Assembly: GCA_030063045.1 (NCBI GenBank)
Contig: JAQSEB010000214.1
Span: 124,001 to 188,000 of the forward strand
Length of the DNA: 64,000 bases
Reading direction: 5' to 3'
From: Pratylenchus scribneri
Lineage: Eukaryota > Nematoda > Chromadorea > Rhabditida > Pratylenchidae
A program made the position numbers and the translations under genes. The notes under the pieces were generated by a model. The model did not search any database. It was not told the origin of the DNA and saw only the letters and a list, made by a program, of their open reading frames with translations. Below are positions 32,350-44,700 of this stretch, one piece after another. Within the stretch, counting starts at the first letter, position 1. The number at the start of each line of letters is the position of its first letter.

Positions 32350-33037
32350 TCCCACTGCTGTTCTGCACTATTTGAGGTGATCGACGGTTTTTGAATGAAA
32401 GACAACTAAAAATAATAAAATTTAAAAATATTTTGTAAATTTATACCTAAAAGTTCAAAAAATCAGAGATGAGGCAAGTTTGAATTGTTGTGAAAAATTG
32501 GCTTGTCCAGTGGTTATCGTGTTGGCGTTGGTCAATCCTCGTATTTTTCTGCCCAATTTGATTGTCGGGCACACTTCTGATGGACAATACTCAAGCTTGA
32601 GAAAAACACGTAAAAATGATATATCTTAAATTAAAAATGAATTTATATTGGAATTTATTGTTTAAAAATGACTAAAATGTGCCGTAACCCGTAAACTATT
32701 TGACATTTTCAATGAGAGAATTTTTGAATGTTCATTGAGCATGTGAGTGAAAATTGAATAATAAAATAAATAAATCGTTGAAAATGTGCGCGGACTGCTT
32801 TTTGATGAGAATGAGAAAGCAAAAACGATGGTAGAGATGAAAATACTTAAATAAATTTGCGCATATGACTGCCCTTCTCCTTGGCGCGAATGAAAATAGA
32901 GAAGAGAACATAACATAGACCAAAAAATCATTTATTCAATCAATTTTGGACTCTTCTTTAGTCTTCACTCTTCACAGACGGGTGAAACTAATTTTTTATT
33001 TTATTGATAGAACAAATCTCAGAATAAAGTTAAAAAC
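32350..33037. other. 5' flank of AMMECR1, no gene seen
   Basis: Contains the AMMECR1 promoter side. Short minus-strand open frames at 32662-32931 have no similarity and biased composition. Confidence 0.45.
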
Positions 33038-34100
33038 CACAATTACAAATTAGAATTGCAATTACAATCGCAATTACAACTTAGAATTACAATTACAAAT
33101 TAGAATTTACAATTACAATCGCAATTACAATTTAGAATTACAATTACAATCGCAATTACAACTTAGAATTACAATTACAAATTAGAATTTACAATTACAA
33201 TCGCAATTACAACTAAGAATTACAATTACAATCGCAATTACAATTTAGAATTACAATTACAATCGCAATTACAACTTAGAATTACAATTACAATCGCAAT
33301 TACAACTAAGAATTACAATTACAATCGCAATTACAATTTAGAATTACAATTACAATCGCAATTACAACTTAGAATTACAATTACAATCGCAATTACAACT
33401 TAGAATTACAATTACAATCGCAATTACAACTTAGATTTACAATTACAATCGCAATTACAATTTAGAATTACAATTACAATCGCAATTACAATTTAGAATT
33501 ACAATTACAATCGCAATTACAATTTAGAATTACAATTACAATCGCATTACAATTTAGAATTACAATTACAATCGCAATTACAACTTAGAATTACAATTAC
33601 AATCGCAATTACAATTTAGAATTACAATTACAATCGCAATTACAATTTAGAATTACAATTACAATCGCAATTACAATTTAGAATTACAATTACAAATTAG
33701 AATTTACAATTACAATCGCAATTACAATTTAGAATTACAATTACAATCGCAATTACAATTTAGAATTACAATTACAATCGCATTACAATTTAGAATTACA
33801 ATTACAATCGCAATTACAACTTAGAATTACAATTACAATCGCAATTACAATTTAGAATTACAATTACAATCGCAATTACAATTTAGAATTACAATTACAA
33901 TCGCAATTACAATTTAGAATTACAACTTAGAATTACAATTACAATCGCAATTACAATTTAGAATTACAATTACAATCGCAATTACAATTTAGAATTATAA
34001 TTACAATCGCAATTACAACTTAGATTTACAATTACAAATTAGAATACAATTAATATCGAAATTATAATTTGAATTACAATTTAGAATTTTACAATTACAA
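33038..34100. repeat. 31-bp satellite array with core ATTACAATCGCAATTACAA
   Basis: Just over 1 kb of head-to-tail copies of a roughly 31-bp unit built from AGAATTACAATTACAATCGC and AATTACAATTT, with variants (ACTTAG, ACTAAG, CGCATTAC). Copies decay at the right edge (34020-34100). The core is the reverse complement of the core of the 25-kb array at the window end. Confidence 0.97.
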
Positions 34101-36662
34101 ATGAGATAGGAATTCACAATTCATTGAAATTCACATATCCTTTAAGAAATCGGATCCCTTTAGATAAATGAAATAAAAGAAAAAAATATAGGAAATTTGG
34201 AATTTTTTGGGAAAAGGAGGAAGCAAAATTCACATTCTCACCAACTTTTGCTCTTGGGCACCCACAATTTGGGCCCAATAAAAAGTCATATTCACCAATG
34301 CTAGGGGGAGGATGAGGAGAAAACGACCTCAACCAACCAACCAACCAGTCACCCATCTACCAAGGCCCCATATCAACCAGCCGACCACGAGCAGCACAAA
34401 TTCTCTTCCTCAACATTTTCCAGCCTCCTTTCAAAGCTCAGTCTCCTCCCTCTCCATATACTCGTCGTCGTCCGCCGCACACAAGACACAACAAACATTT
34501 GAAAGAATGCTCGCCTCCAGCGTTAGTTTCCTCTTTCTTCCTTGAGGCGTGCTTTTATGTGAATATAGACGGGTGGATGGGATGAAGGGCCAGCAGCCGG
34601 ATCTCTGTTTTGTCGGTCGCCTCACCTACCTATGTGGATGGGTGGATGAGAAAATGTTCGCAAGTCGTCCCCCCATCCACCACCAAACCCATACCAGCCC
34701 AACAAATTTTCTTCTTCCTCTTCTTCATTCAAACATCACACTTCCTCCTTCCAGCCAGCAGCCGTGAGCCCCAAGATTCGAATAAAAAGTGGGCGGAGAA
34801 AATTTTCACGGCTAGCTTTTGGTGAGGTCCCAATCCCAATAAATTTGGAGCAGGGAGAATGCATTGTGGCTTATCCGAAAAATTATTTTATTCGCCTTTT
34901 CGATCCAAAAAAAACAATGAAAAATGTGGTTCAAAAAAATTACAATTGATTGAAAAATTGTGCGGACGGCTGAATATATAAAAAAAATATAAAAATTTGG
35001 AACAAAAAAAAAACAGCAAATTTATAGAATGGGAATTTGATAGGAAAAGATGGTATATATGATTTGAGAGGGTCTAAAAAACATTTTCGAAATGATGAAC
35101 CCCCTTTTTGGCGGGTTTATTTCATGTTTTCGTGTTTTTAGCCGTCCAGCAGCAGCATTTATTTGTTTGGCGAATATATTTGTTTGTTGGTATTTGGTTT
35201 GATTTAATCCATTGAATCCCGAAGACTTGATTGGATGTATTTGGGGACATAAAAAGTCATCGCAATATTATCAAAACAATGTTTGAAAAGGGACAGAAAA
35301 TAACATTTTCTCATCAATTTTTGGTAGACTTATAACTTGAATTTGACGGATCAAAGGATTCTGATTTATAGCGGCTTTTAAAACGAACATCGATCAATGA
35401 AAAAACATAAATGATTTGGATGAAATCGATAATGTCAGAAAATGTAATCAGAAAATATAAAAATTCTGAATGAGTCTAAAAATATGAAATATGGGGAACG
35501 GGGAAGGGAGGGTATAAATAACTTTGTGTTTTAAAAATGTTAAGTAATCTTTAATCCACAATCAAAATATAACGAAAAAGACAAAACAAACATGACACAT
35601 AAACATCAAATAAACACAAAAACGGAATTCACAATTTAATTTTGGGGGAGAAAATTTATGGAAAATTGGGAGGGGAGCGGAGGGAGGATTGAGAAAAGAT
35701 GGAGGAGGAAATGAAGCCGAAAAATCAAATGATTGAATTAGAAATGAAATAAAATAATTTAAAAATGGATCGAACTGCGCGAAAAAATGATTTTTGGATT
35801 AGGTTACACAATTTTTGCTGGCAGAATATGAAAAAATGAGCAAATTTTTGATGTCAGGAACATTTTTGCGGGTAGAATGGGAATTCTTTGACTGATTTTT
35901 GATAAAAATAAAAAAAATAAGCGAAATTGAGGATATTTTGAATTGACTTATATTTCCGAAAGATTTTGGGGCGTGATTTTTGGTTGGCGAAAAACATCAC
36001 AAAAGCGAAAAATTCGTAGGACGAGGAGAGGAGGGTATGAGGAAAAATGGGCTGGGGAAGAATTTTTGAGAGGTGGGAGAAGAACCGGTGACGCGATGAG
36101 AATGGAATTTAGCATAAAAATGGAAAAAAAGTAGCAAAAAATTGCTATTTTATGGAAGATTTAGGGAGGGAGAAAAAACCCGCGATCAACAATGATTTAA
36201 ACAATTTCAAATAATTCAAAAGAATTCCAAACAAATTGTCCAAAAGTATTATTAATTTTTCCAACTTTGTCCACAGAAAAAAAACAACAACAAAAATCAA
36301 TCTTATACATATTATTTTATGTGGGAAATAAAAAAAATAAACAACAACAAAATGAATATCAGAGGGAATCGGAGGCTGGGTGGATGATGGAAGATTTTTA
36401 GAAATTACAAAAAAAAATTTAAATTAGTCATCTGAAAATATGTGCGATGAATATGGAGGAGGAGGGATATATGGTGGGGGATTGTGTTTTTAAGGTCATA
36501 GAATTTTAGAGAGATGGATGATAATCAAATCAGTAGCATCAGAGAGAGACAATCAAATTCTCATCATTTCAATTTTTCATCATCATCATCATCATTGAAT
36601 TAAACAATCAAAATCCACATTCATCATTCAAATTCCAATTCCAGCAGTGCGCGCGGTGGGCT
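34101..36662. other. 2.5-kb gene-poor region downstream of importin alpha
   Basis: No convincing gene. 34310-34800 is less AT-rich, with CAACCAACCAACCAACC and CT-rich tracts and several overlapping short plus-strand frames, none family-like; it may be promoter or UTR of an unseen gene. 34950-36600 is purine-rich on the plus strand (GGGAGGAGG, GAGGAGG). 36575-36600 has an (ATC)n tract. Confidence 0.45.
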
Positions 36663-38332
36663 TTAAAAATCAAATAGAGTGTTGGGTTGTTGTGGAATGC
36701 CGCCGCCTTGTCCACCAACGCCAGCAGCTGCGGCTGCACCGGCCGCCACCAGTTCGTCGTCCTCTTCGGAGGAGAAAAAGTTGTCGATGATTTCATAGGC
36801 CTGTAATTTAAGGGGATTATTAATTATTGTGAATTTTTGCATAATTTTGGAATTAACATTTTCCATATAAATTGGACATAGACTTTGAAAAACGGGAATG
36901 AAGCCTAAATAAAGCCTATAAAAAAGCCTTTTTTAATACTCCTCCATTCTAATTGGAATCTTTATCACTAGGATGCGGATTTTAAGGTGGAAAAAAAATC
37001 ATAAATCGGTGTCTATTTAGTTTTTTGGTGAAATTTATCAAAATAGATTTCGAGAACTTCAAAAATCAAAATAATAATAGGTGATTTCTGTTTTTTAATG
37101 AATTTTCTAATGAAATTTTTTCCGTAAAATGTGCCAAAATAGTTTTAAAAAAATAATTTTTCAATTTTCAAATCAAAAAGTTGAAAAAAATGCCCAAAAA
37201 AATTATTTATGTTTTTTCTTCAAATTGATAAAACATAAACAATTCAAAATCTAAAAATCCATTCCCCATTAATTAATAATGCTTAATGCCTTGAAATAAT
37301 TCGACATTTTTTTCGATCTGATCTGGACCAAGAGTTTTTCCCTAGAAGATGAAATTTTTGGCTCTTATCGCACTCCAAAATATCTATTTTCCAATAAAAA
37401 ACTCACCATTTTGTAGATTTCTTCACTCTCATGGTTCTGGAGATGCTCAATTTTGTCCAAACCTTAAATTTATTATTTATTTATTCATTCACTATTTATT
37501 AAATCCCCCTTTTCTCCTCACCTCCGCATTCCTCAATTTTCTGGCACACTTCGTCCGTGTGGGCGGCCGATTTCTTCAAAATATTGTTCAACCCGTCCAA
37601 AACCACTTGCACAATTTGGGAGTCGCGAACGCCCAGCAAATTGCAGAATGGCACAATCACACCATTGTCCACCTGAAAATTATGATTGTAATTAAATTAG
37701 TGTTTTTGAACAATAAAATGATTGCTGTCAAAAAATGAGAAATAAAATCTCATTTAAAGGGAAGAATGCAAAAATTACTATTACTACTATGATTAAATTA
37801 AACTATATTTTATTTGAATTAATTATTTCCGGAAACTTTTGATCCCAAAACTGATAAATAAATCACGAAAAAATCAATAAATCTATAATTTATTAAAATC
37901 AATTATAGCTTTATCAAGGTCAAGGGTGTAGCCAAAAATATTTTTTTGACTAAAATTTAAATTTTTTTTTTGAATTAAATTTTAATTATACAATGAAAAA
38001 TGCTTTTTTTTTCCTTCGATTTTATTCAACAATGGGAAGCTACCTCACACCATACCCTCTCAACGCCCCTGTAGCTTATTTTAAACCGAATAAACAACAA
38101 TTTCCAATTATAAAATGTTATAAATGGGTATGGATGGACTGACCATGTATTGGACATGATCGGCTCGTCCACTGATGGTCACATTCGAGACGGCCCATGC
38201 AGCCTCCTTTTGCGTTTGGAAGTCGCCCTTGTCCAATAAATGGATGATCATTGGGACGAGGCCAGCATCGATCACTGCCTGCACTTGATTCTCGTTGCCG
38301 GCCGTAATGTTCGACAAAAACCAGACAGCCTC
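36663..38332 (-). CDS. ima-3: importin alpha (KPNA3/4, ima-3 type), last four exons
   Basis: Importin alpha binds classical nuclear localisation signals and carries cargo with importin beta. Exons seen: 38332-38144, 37672-37522, 37462-37407, 36800-36663, in continuous phase, 144 codons including the stop. The first encodes [20 protein letters not shown] and [18 protein letters not shown] repeats carrying the conserved Trp/Asn pairs of the minor NLS-binding site. The second has [16 protein letters not shown]; the third has [19 protein letters not shown]; the last is [16 protein letters not shown], the acidic C-terminal region bound by CAS, then an Ala/Gly-rich tail ending TLFDF. Overall it follows KPNA3/KPNA4 rather than KPNA1 or KPNA2. 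The N-terminal IBB domain and ARM 1-6 should lie upstream, beyond the satellite array and outside the window, so the gene is partial here. Confidence 0.93.
36801..37406. other. importin alpha last intron
   Basis: A 606-bp AT-rich intron. A stretch near 37270-37345 can be read as a short frame resembling nothing in importins; not an exon. No repeat. Confidence 0.55.
37673..38143. other. importin alpha intron, no further feature
   Basis: AT-rich intron between the exons starting with VDNGVIV and ending with HVQYM. Nothing else seen. Confidence 0.6.
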
Positions 38333-38531
38333 CTATGAAAATGAACAAATATTTTTTGTTTTTTTTCAATTAAAATTTTCGACCAAAAAAGGGGAGATCA
38401 TCTTGTTTTGTAAAATTTAGGTTTCGGTTTCGAACCCCGATGGAATTTTTTTTGGATTTGGTAAACAATAAACATGCACATTTTTATGCTATTTTATACA
38501 TGCTACAATTCATTTCCAGTCGAAATAACAG

Positions 38532-38750
38532 GTACTTATACGGTTTAAGTCCGCTTTTTTGGAAAATGCGTGGTCCCCCTCCCCCCTATGGTTTGTCATA
38601 TTTCGGTTTAAGGTCAATCAGGGTACAGGGTTGGGTTAGGGATAGGGTGGGGTAAGAATCATCTTACGTGTATCCTATGTAAACCTAAACCCTAAAACCA
38701 AAGGGGGAACAAGAACTTTTCAAAAAAGCGGACTTAAACTGTATAAGTAC
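38532..38750. mobile_element. MITE family GTACTTAT..AAGTCCGC, copy 2
   Basis: A 219-bp element with ends GTACTTATACGGTTTAAGTC and the inverse ending TATAAGTAC. It is nearly identical inside to the copy at 30,208 and lies in the importin alpha intron, about 35 bp before the satellite array starts. The ends also recall the older element around the hAT insertion at 18.9-20.4 kb. Confidence 0.85.
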
Positions 38751-38783
38751 CGGAATACAATAATCCGAGAAAAAGAGAGGATT

Positions 38784-41700
38784 GTAATTGTAATTGCGAT
38801 TGTAATTTTTAGTTAGGATTGTAATTTTTAGTCAGGATTGTAATTTTTAGTCAGGATTGTAATTGTAATTGCGATTGTAATTTTTAGTTAGGATTGTAAT
38901 TTTTAGTCAGGATTGTAATTGCGATTGTAATTTTTAGTTAGGATTGTAATTTTTAGTCAGGATTGTAATTGTAATTGCGATTGTAATTTTTAGTTAGGAT
39001 TGTAATTTTTAGTCAGGATTGTAATTGTAATTGCGATTGTAATTTTTAGTTAGGATTGTAATTTTTAGTCAGGATTGTAATTTTTAGTCAGGATTGTAAT
39101 TGTAATTGCGATTGTAATTTTTAGTCAGGATTGTAATTTTTAGTCAGGATTGTAATTTTTAGTCAGGATTGTAATTTTTAGTCAGGATTGTAATTGTAAT
39201 TGCGATTGTAATTTTTAGTCAGGATTGTAATTTTTAGTCAGGATTGTAATTTTTAGTCAGGATTGTAATTGTAATTGCGATTGTAATTTTTAGTTAGGAT
39301 TGTAATTTTTAGTCAGGATTGTAATTGTAATTGCGATTGTAATTTTTAGTTAGGATTGTAATTTTTAGTCAGGATTGTAATTTTTAGTCAGGATTGTAAT
39401 TGTAATTGCGATTGTAATTTTTAGTCAGGATTGTAATTTTTAGTCAGGATTGTAATTTTTAGTCAGGATTGTAATTTTTAGTCAGGATTGTAATTGTAAT
39501 TGCGATTGTAATTTTTAGTCAGGATTGTAATTTTTAGTCAGGATTGTAATTTTTAGTCAGGATTGTAATTGTAATTGCGATTGTAATTTTTAGTCAGGAT
39601 TGTAATTGTAATTGCGATTGTAATTTTTAGTTAGGATTGTAATTGTAATTGCGATTGTAATTTTTAGTCAGGATTGTAATTTTTAGTCAGGATTGTAATT
39701 TTTAGTCAGGATTGTAATTTTTAGTCAGGATTGTAATTGCGATTGTAATTTTTAGTTAGGATTGTAATTTTTAGTCAGGATTGTAATTGTAATTGCGATT
39801 GTAATTTTTAGTTAGGATTGTAATTTTTAGTCAGGATTGTAATTGTAATTGCGATTGTAATTTTTAGTTAGGATTGTAATTTTTAGTCAGGATTGTAATT
39901 GTAATTGCGATTGTAATTTTTAGTTAGGATTGTAATTTTTAGTCAGGATTGTAATTTTTAGTCAGGATTGTAATTGTAATTGCGATTGTAATTTTTAGTC
40001 AGGATTGTAATTTTTAGTCAGGATTGTAATTTTTAGTCAGGATTGTAATTTTTAGTCAGGATTGTAATTGTAATTGCGATTGTAATTTTTAGTCAGGATT
40101 GTAATTTTTAGTCAGGATTGTAATTTTTAGTCAGGATTGTAATTGTAATTGCGATTGTAATTTTTAGTCAGGATTGTAATTGTAATTGCGATTGTAATTT
40201 TTAGTTAGGATTGTAATTGTAATTGCGATTGTAATTTTTAGTCAGGATTGTAATTTTTAGTCAGGATTGTAATTTTTAGTCAGGATTGTAATTTTTAGTC
40301 AGGATTGTAATTGCGATTGTAATTTTTAGTTAGGATTGTAATTTTTAGTCAGGATTGTAATTGTAATTGCGATTGTAATTTTTAGTTAGGATTGTAATTT
40401 TTAGTCAGGATTGTAATTGTAATTGCGATTGTAATTTTTAGTTAGGATTGTAATTTTTAGTCAGGATTGTAATTTTTAGTCAGGATTGTAATTGTAATTG
40501 CGATTGTAATTTTTAGTTAGGATTGTAATTTTTAGTCAGGATTGTAATTGCGATTGTAATTTTTAGTTAGGATTGTAATTTTTAGTCAGGATTGTAATTG
40601 TAATTGCGATTGTAATTTTTAGTTAGGATTGTAATTTTTAGTCAGGATTGTAATTGTAATTGCGATTGTAATTTTTAGTTAGGATTGTAATTTTTAGTCA
40701 GGATTGTAATTTTTAGTCAGGATTGTAATTGTAATTGCGATTGTAATTTTTAGTCAGGATTGTAATTTTTAGTCAGGATTGTAATTTTTAGTCAGGATTG
40801 TAATTTTTAGTCAGGATTGTAATTGTAATTGCGATTGTAATTTTTAGTCAGGATTGTAATTTTTAGTCAGGATTGTAATTTTTAGTCAGGATTGTAATTT
40901 TTAGTCAGGATTGTAATTTTTAGTCAGGATTGTAATTTTTAGTCAGGATTGTAATTGTAATTGCGATTGTAATTTTTAGTCAGGATTGTAATTTTTAATC
41001 AGGATTGTAATTTTTAGTCAGGATTGTAATTTTTAGTCAGGATTGTAATTGTAATTGCGATTGTAATTTTTAGTCAGGATTGTAATTTTTAGTCAGGATT
41101 GTAATTTTTAGTCAGGATTGTAATTTTTAGTCAGGATTGTAATTGTAATTGCGATTGTAATTTTTAGTCAGGATTGTAATTTTTAGTCAGGATTGTAATT
41201 TTTAGTCAGGATTGTAATTTTTAGTCAGGATTGTAATTGTAATTGCGATTGTAATTTTTAGTCAGGATTGTAATTTTTAGTCAGGATTGTAATTTTTAGT
41301 CAGGATTGTAATTTTTAGTCAGGATTGTAATTTTTAGTCAGGATTGTAATTGTAATTGCGATTGTAATTTTTAGTCAGGATTGTAATTGTAATTGCGATT
41401 GTAATTTTTAGTTAGGATTGTAATTGTAATTGCGATTGTAATTTTTAGTCAGGATTGTAATTTTTAGTCAGGATTGTAATTTTTAGTCAGGATTGTAATT
41501 TTTAGTCAGGATTGTAATTTTTAGTTAGGATTGTAATTTTTAGTCAGGATTGTAATTGTAATTGCGATTGTAATTTTTAGTTAGGATTGTAATTTTTAGT
41601 CAGGATTGTAATTGTAATTGCGATTGTAATTTTTAGTTAGGATTGTAATTTTTAGTCAGGATTGTAATTTTTAGTCAGGATTGTAATTGTAATTGCGATT

Positions 41701-44700
41701 GTAATTTTTAGTCAGGATTGTAATTGCGATTGTAATTTTTAGTTAGGATTGTAATTTTTAGTCAGGATTGTAATTGTAATTGCGATTGTAATTTTTAGTT
41801 AGGATTGTAATTTTTAGTCAGGATTGTAATTGTAATTGCGATTGTAATTTTTAGTTAGGATTGTAATTTTTAGTCAGGATTGTAATTTTTAGTCAGGATT
41901 GTAATTGTAATTGCGATTGTAATTTTTAGTCAGGATTGTAATTTTTAGTCAGGATTGTAATTTTTAGTCAGGATTGTAATTTTTAGTCAGGATTGTAATT
42001 GTAATTGCGATTGTAATTTTTAGTCAGGATTGTAATTTTTAGTCAGGATTGTAATTTTTAGTCAGGATTGTAATTGTAATTGCGATTGTAATTTTTAGTT
42101 AGGATTGTAATTTTTAGTCAGGATTGTAATTGTAATTGCGATTGTAATTTTTAGTTAGGATTGTAATTTTTAGTCAGGATTGTAATTTTTAGTCAGGATT
42201 GTAATTGTAATTGCGATTGTAATTTTTAGTCAGGATTGTAATTTTTAGTCAGGATTGTAATTTTTAGTCAGGATTGTAATTTTTAGTCAGGATTGTAATT
42301 GTAATTGCGATTGTAATTTTTAGTCAGGATTGTAATTTTTAGTCAGGATTGTAATTTTTAGTCAGGATTGTAATTGTAATTGCGATTGTAATTTTTAGTC
42401 AGGATTGTAATTGTAATTGCGATTGTAATTTTTAGTTAGGATTGTAATTGTAATTGCGATTGTAATTTTTAGTCAGGATTGTAATTTTTAGTCAGGATTG
42501 TAATTTTTAGTCAGGATTGTAATTTTTAGTCAGGATTGTAATTGTAATTGCGATTGTAATTTTTAGTTAGGATTGTAATTTTTAGTCAGGATTGTAATTT
42601 TTAGTCAGGATTGTAATTGTAATTGCGATTGTAATTTTTAGTCAGGATTGTAATTTTTAGTCAGGATTGTAATTTTTAGTCAGGATTGTAATTTTTAGTC
42701 AGGATTGTAATTGTAATTGCGATTGTAATTTTTAGTCAGGATTGTAATTTTTAGTCAGGATTGTAATTTTTAGTCAGGATTGTAATTGTAATTGCGATTG
42801 TAATTTTTAGTCAGGATTGTAATTGTAATTGCGATTGTAATTTTTAGTTAGGATTGTAATTGTAATTGCGATTGTAATTTTTAGTCAGGATTGTAATTTT
42901 TAGTCAGGATTGTAATTTTTAGTCAGGATTGTAATTTTTAGTCAGGATTGTAATTGCGATTGTAATTTTTAGTTAGGATTGTAATTTTTAGTCAGGATTG
43001 TAATTGTAATTGCGATTGTAATTTTTAGTTAGGATTGTAATTTTTAGTCAGGATTGTAATTGTAATTGCGATTGTAATTTTTAGTTAGGATTGTAATTTT
43101 TAGTCAGGATTGTAATTTTTAGTCAGGATTGTAATTGTAATTGCGATTGTAATTTTTAGTTAGGATTGTAATTTTTAGTCAGGATTGTAATTGCGATTGT
43201 AATTTTTAGTTAGGATTGTAATTTTTAGTCAGGATTGTAATTGTAATTGCGATTGTAATTTTTAGTTAGGATTGTAATTTTTAGTCAGGATTGTAATTGT
43301 AATTGCGATTGTAATTTTTAGTTAGGATTGTAATTTTTAGTCAGGATTGTAATTTTTAGTCAGGATTGTAATTGTAATTGCGATTGTAATTTTTAGTCAG
43401 GATTGTAATTTTTAGTCAGGATTGTAATTTTTAGTCAGGATTGTAATTTTTAGTCAGGATTGTAATTGTAATTGCGATTGTAATTTTTAGTCAGGATTGT
43501 AATTTTTAGTCAGGATTGTAATTTTTAGTCAGGATTGTAATTTTTAGTCAGGATTGTAATTTTTAGTCAGGATTGTAATTGTAATTGCGATTGTAATTTT
43601 TAGTCAGGATTGTAATTGTAATTGCGATTGTAATTTTTAGTTAGGATTGTAATTGTAATTGCGATTGTAATTTTTAGTCAGGATTGTAATTTTTAGTCAG
43701 GATTGTAATTTTTAGTCAGGATTGTAATTTTTAGTCAGGATTGTAATTTTTAGTCAGGATTGTAATTTTTAGTCAGGATTGTAATTGTAATTGCGATTGT
43801 AATTTTTAGTCAGGATTGTAATTTTTAGTCAGGATTGTAATTTTTAGTCAGGATTGTAATTTTTAGTCAGGATTGTAATTGTAATTGCGATTGTAATTTT
43901 TAGTCAGGATTGTAATTTTTAGTCAGGATTGTAATTTTTAGTCAGGATTGTAATTTTTAGTCAGGATTGTAATTGTAATTGCGATTGTAATTTTTAGTCA
44001 GGATTGTAATTTTTAGTCAGGATTGTAATTTTTAGTCAGGATTGTAATTTTTAGTCAGGATTGTAATTGTAATTGCGATTGTAATTTTTAGTCAGGATTG
44101 TAATTTTTAGTCAGGATTGTAATTTTTAGTCAGGATTGTAATTTTTAGTCAGGATTGTAATTGTAATTGCGATTGTAATTTTTAGTCAGGATTGTAATTG
44201 TAATTGCGATTGTAATTTTTAGTTAGGATTGTAATTGTAATTGCGATTGTAATTTTTAGTCAGGATTGTAATTTTTAGTCAGGATTGTAATTTTTAGTCA
44301 GGATTGTAATTGCGATTGTAATTTTTAGTTAGGATTGTAATTTTTAGTCAGGATTGTAATTGTAATTGCGATTGTAATTTTTAGTTAGGATTGTAATTTT
44401 TAGTCAGGATTGTAATTGCGATTGTAATTTTTAGTTAGGATTGTAATTTTTAGTCAGGATTGTAATTGTAATTGCGATTGTAATTTTTAGTTAGGATTGT
44501 AATTTTTAGTCAGGATTGTAATTGTAATTGCGATTGTAATTTTTAGTTAGGATTGTAATTTTTAGTCAGGATTGTAATTTTTAGTCAGGATTGTAATTGT
44601 AATTGCGATTGTAATTTTTAGTCAGGATTGTAATTTTTAGTCAGGATTGTAATTTTTAGTCAGGATTGTAATTTTTAGTCAGGATTGTAATTGTAATTGC

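Noticed and set aside
32495..32580. tRNA-like GTCCAGTGGTTATCG motif
   Set aside because: An A-box-like word is present, but no matching B-box or acceptor stem could be found.
34312..34825. Overlapping plus-strand frames (61-77 codons) in a CT-rich, CCAACCAACC-containing stretch
   Set aside because: Composition is simple-sequence-like, three frames are open at once, and none resembles a protein family or continues across plausible splice sites.
35943..36134. 63-codon basic plus-strand frame
   Set aside because: Purine-rich low-complexity sequence without family similarity or splice context.
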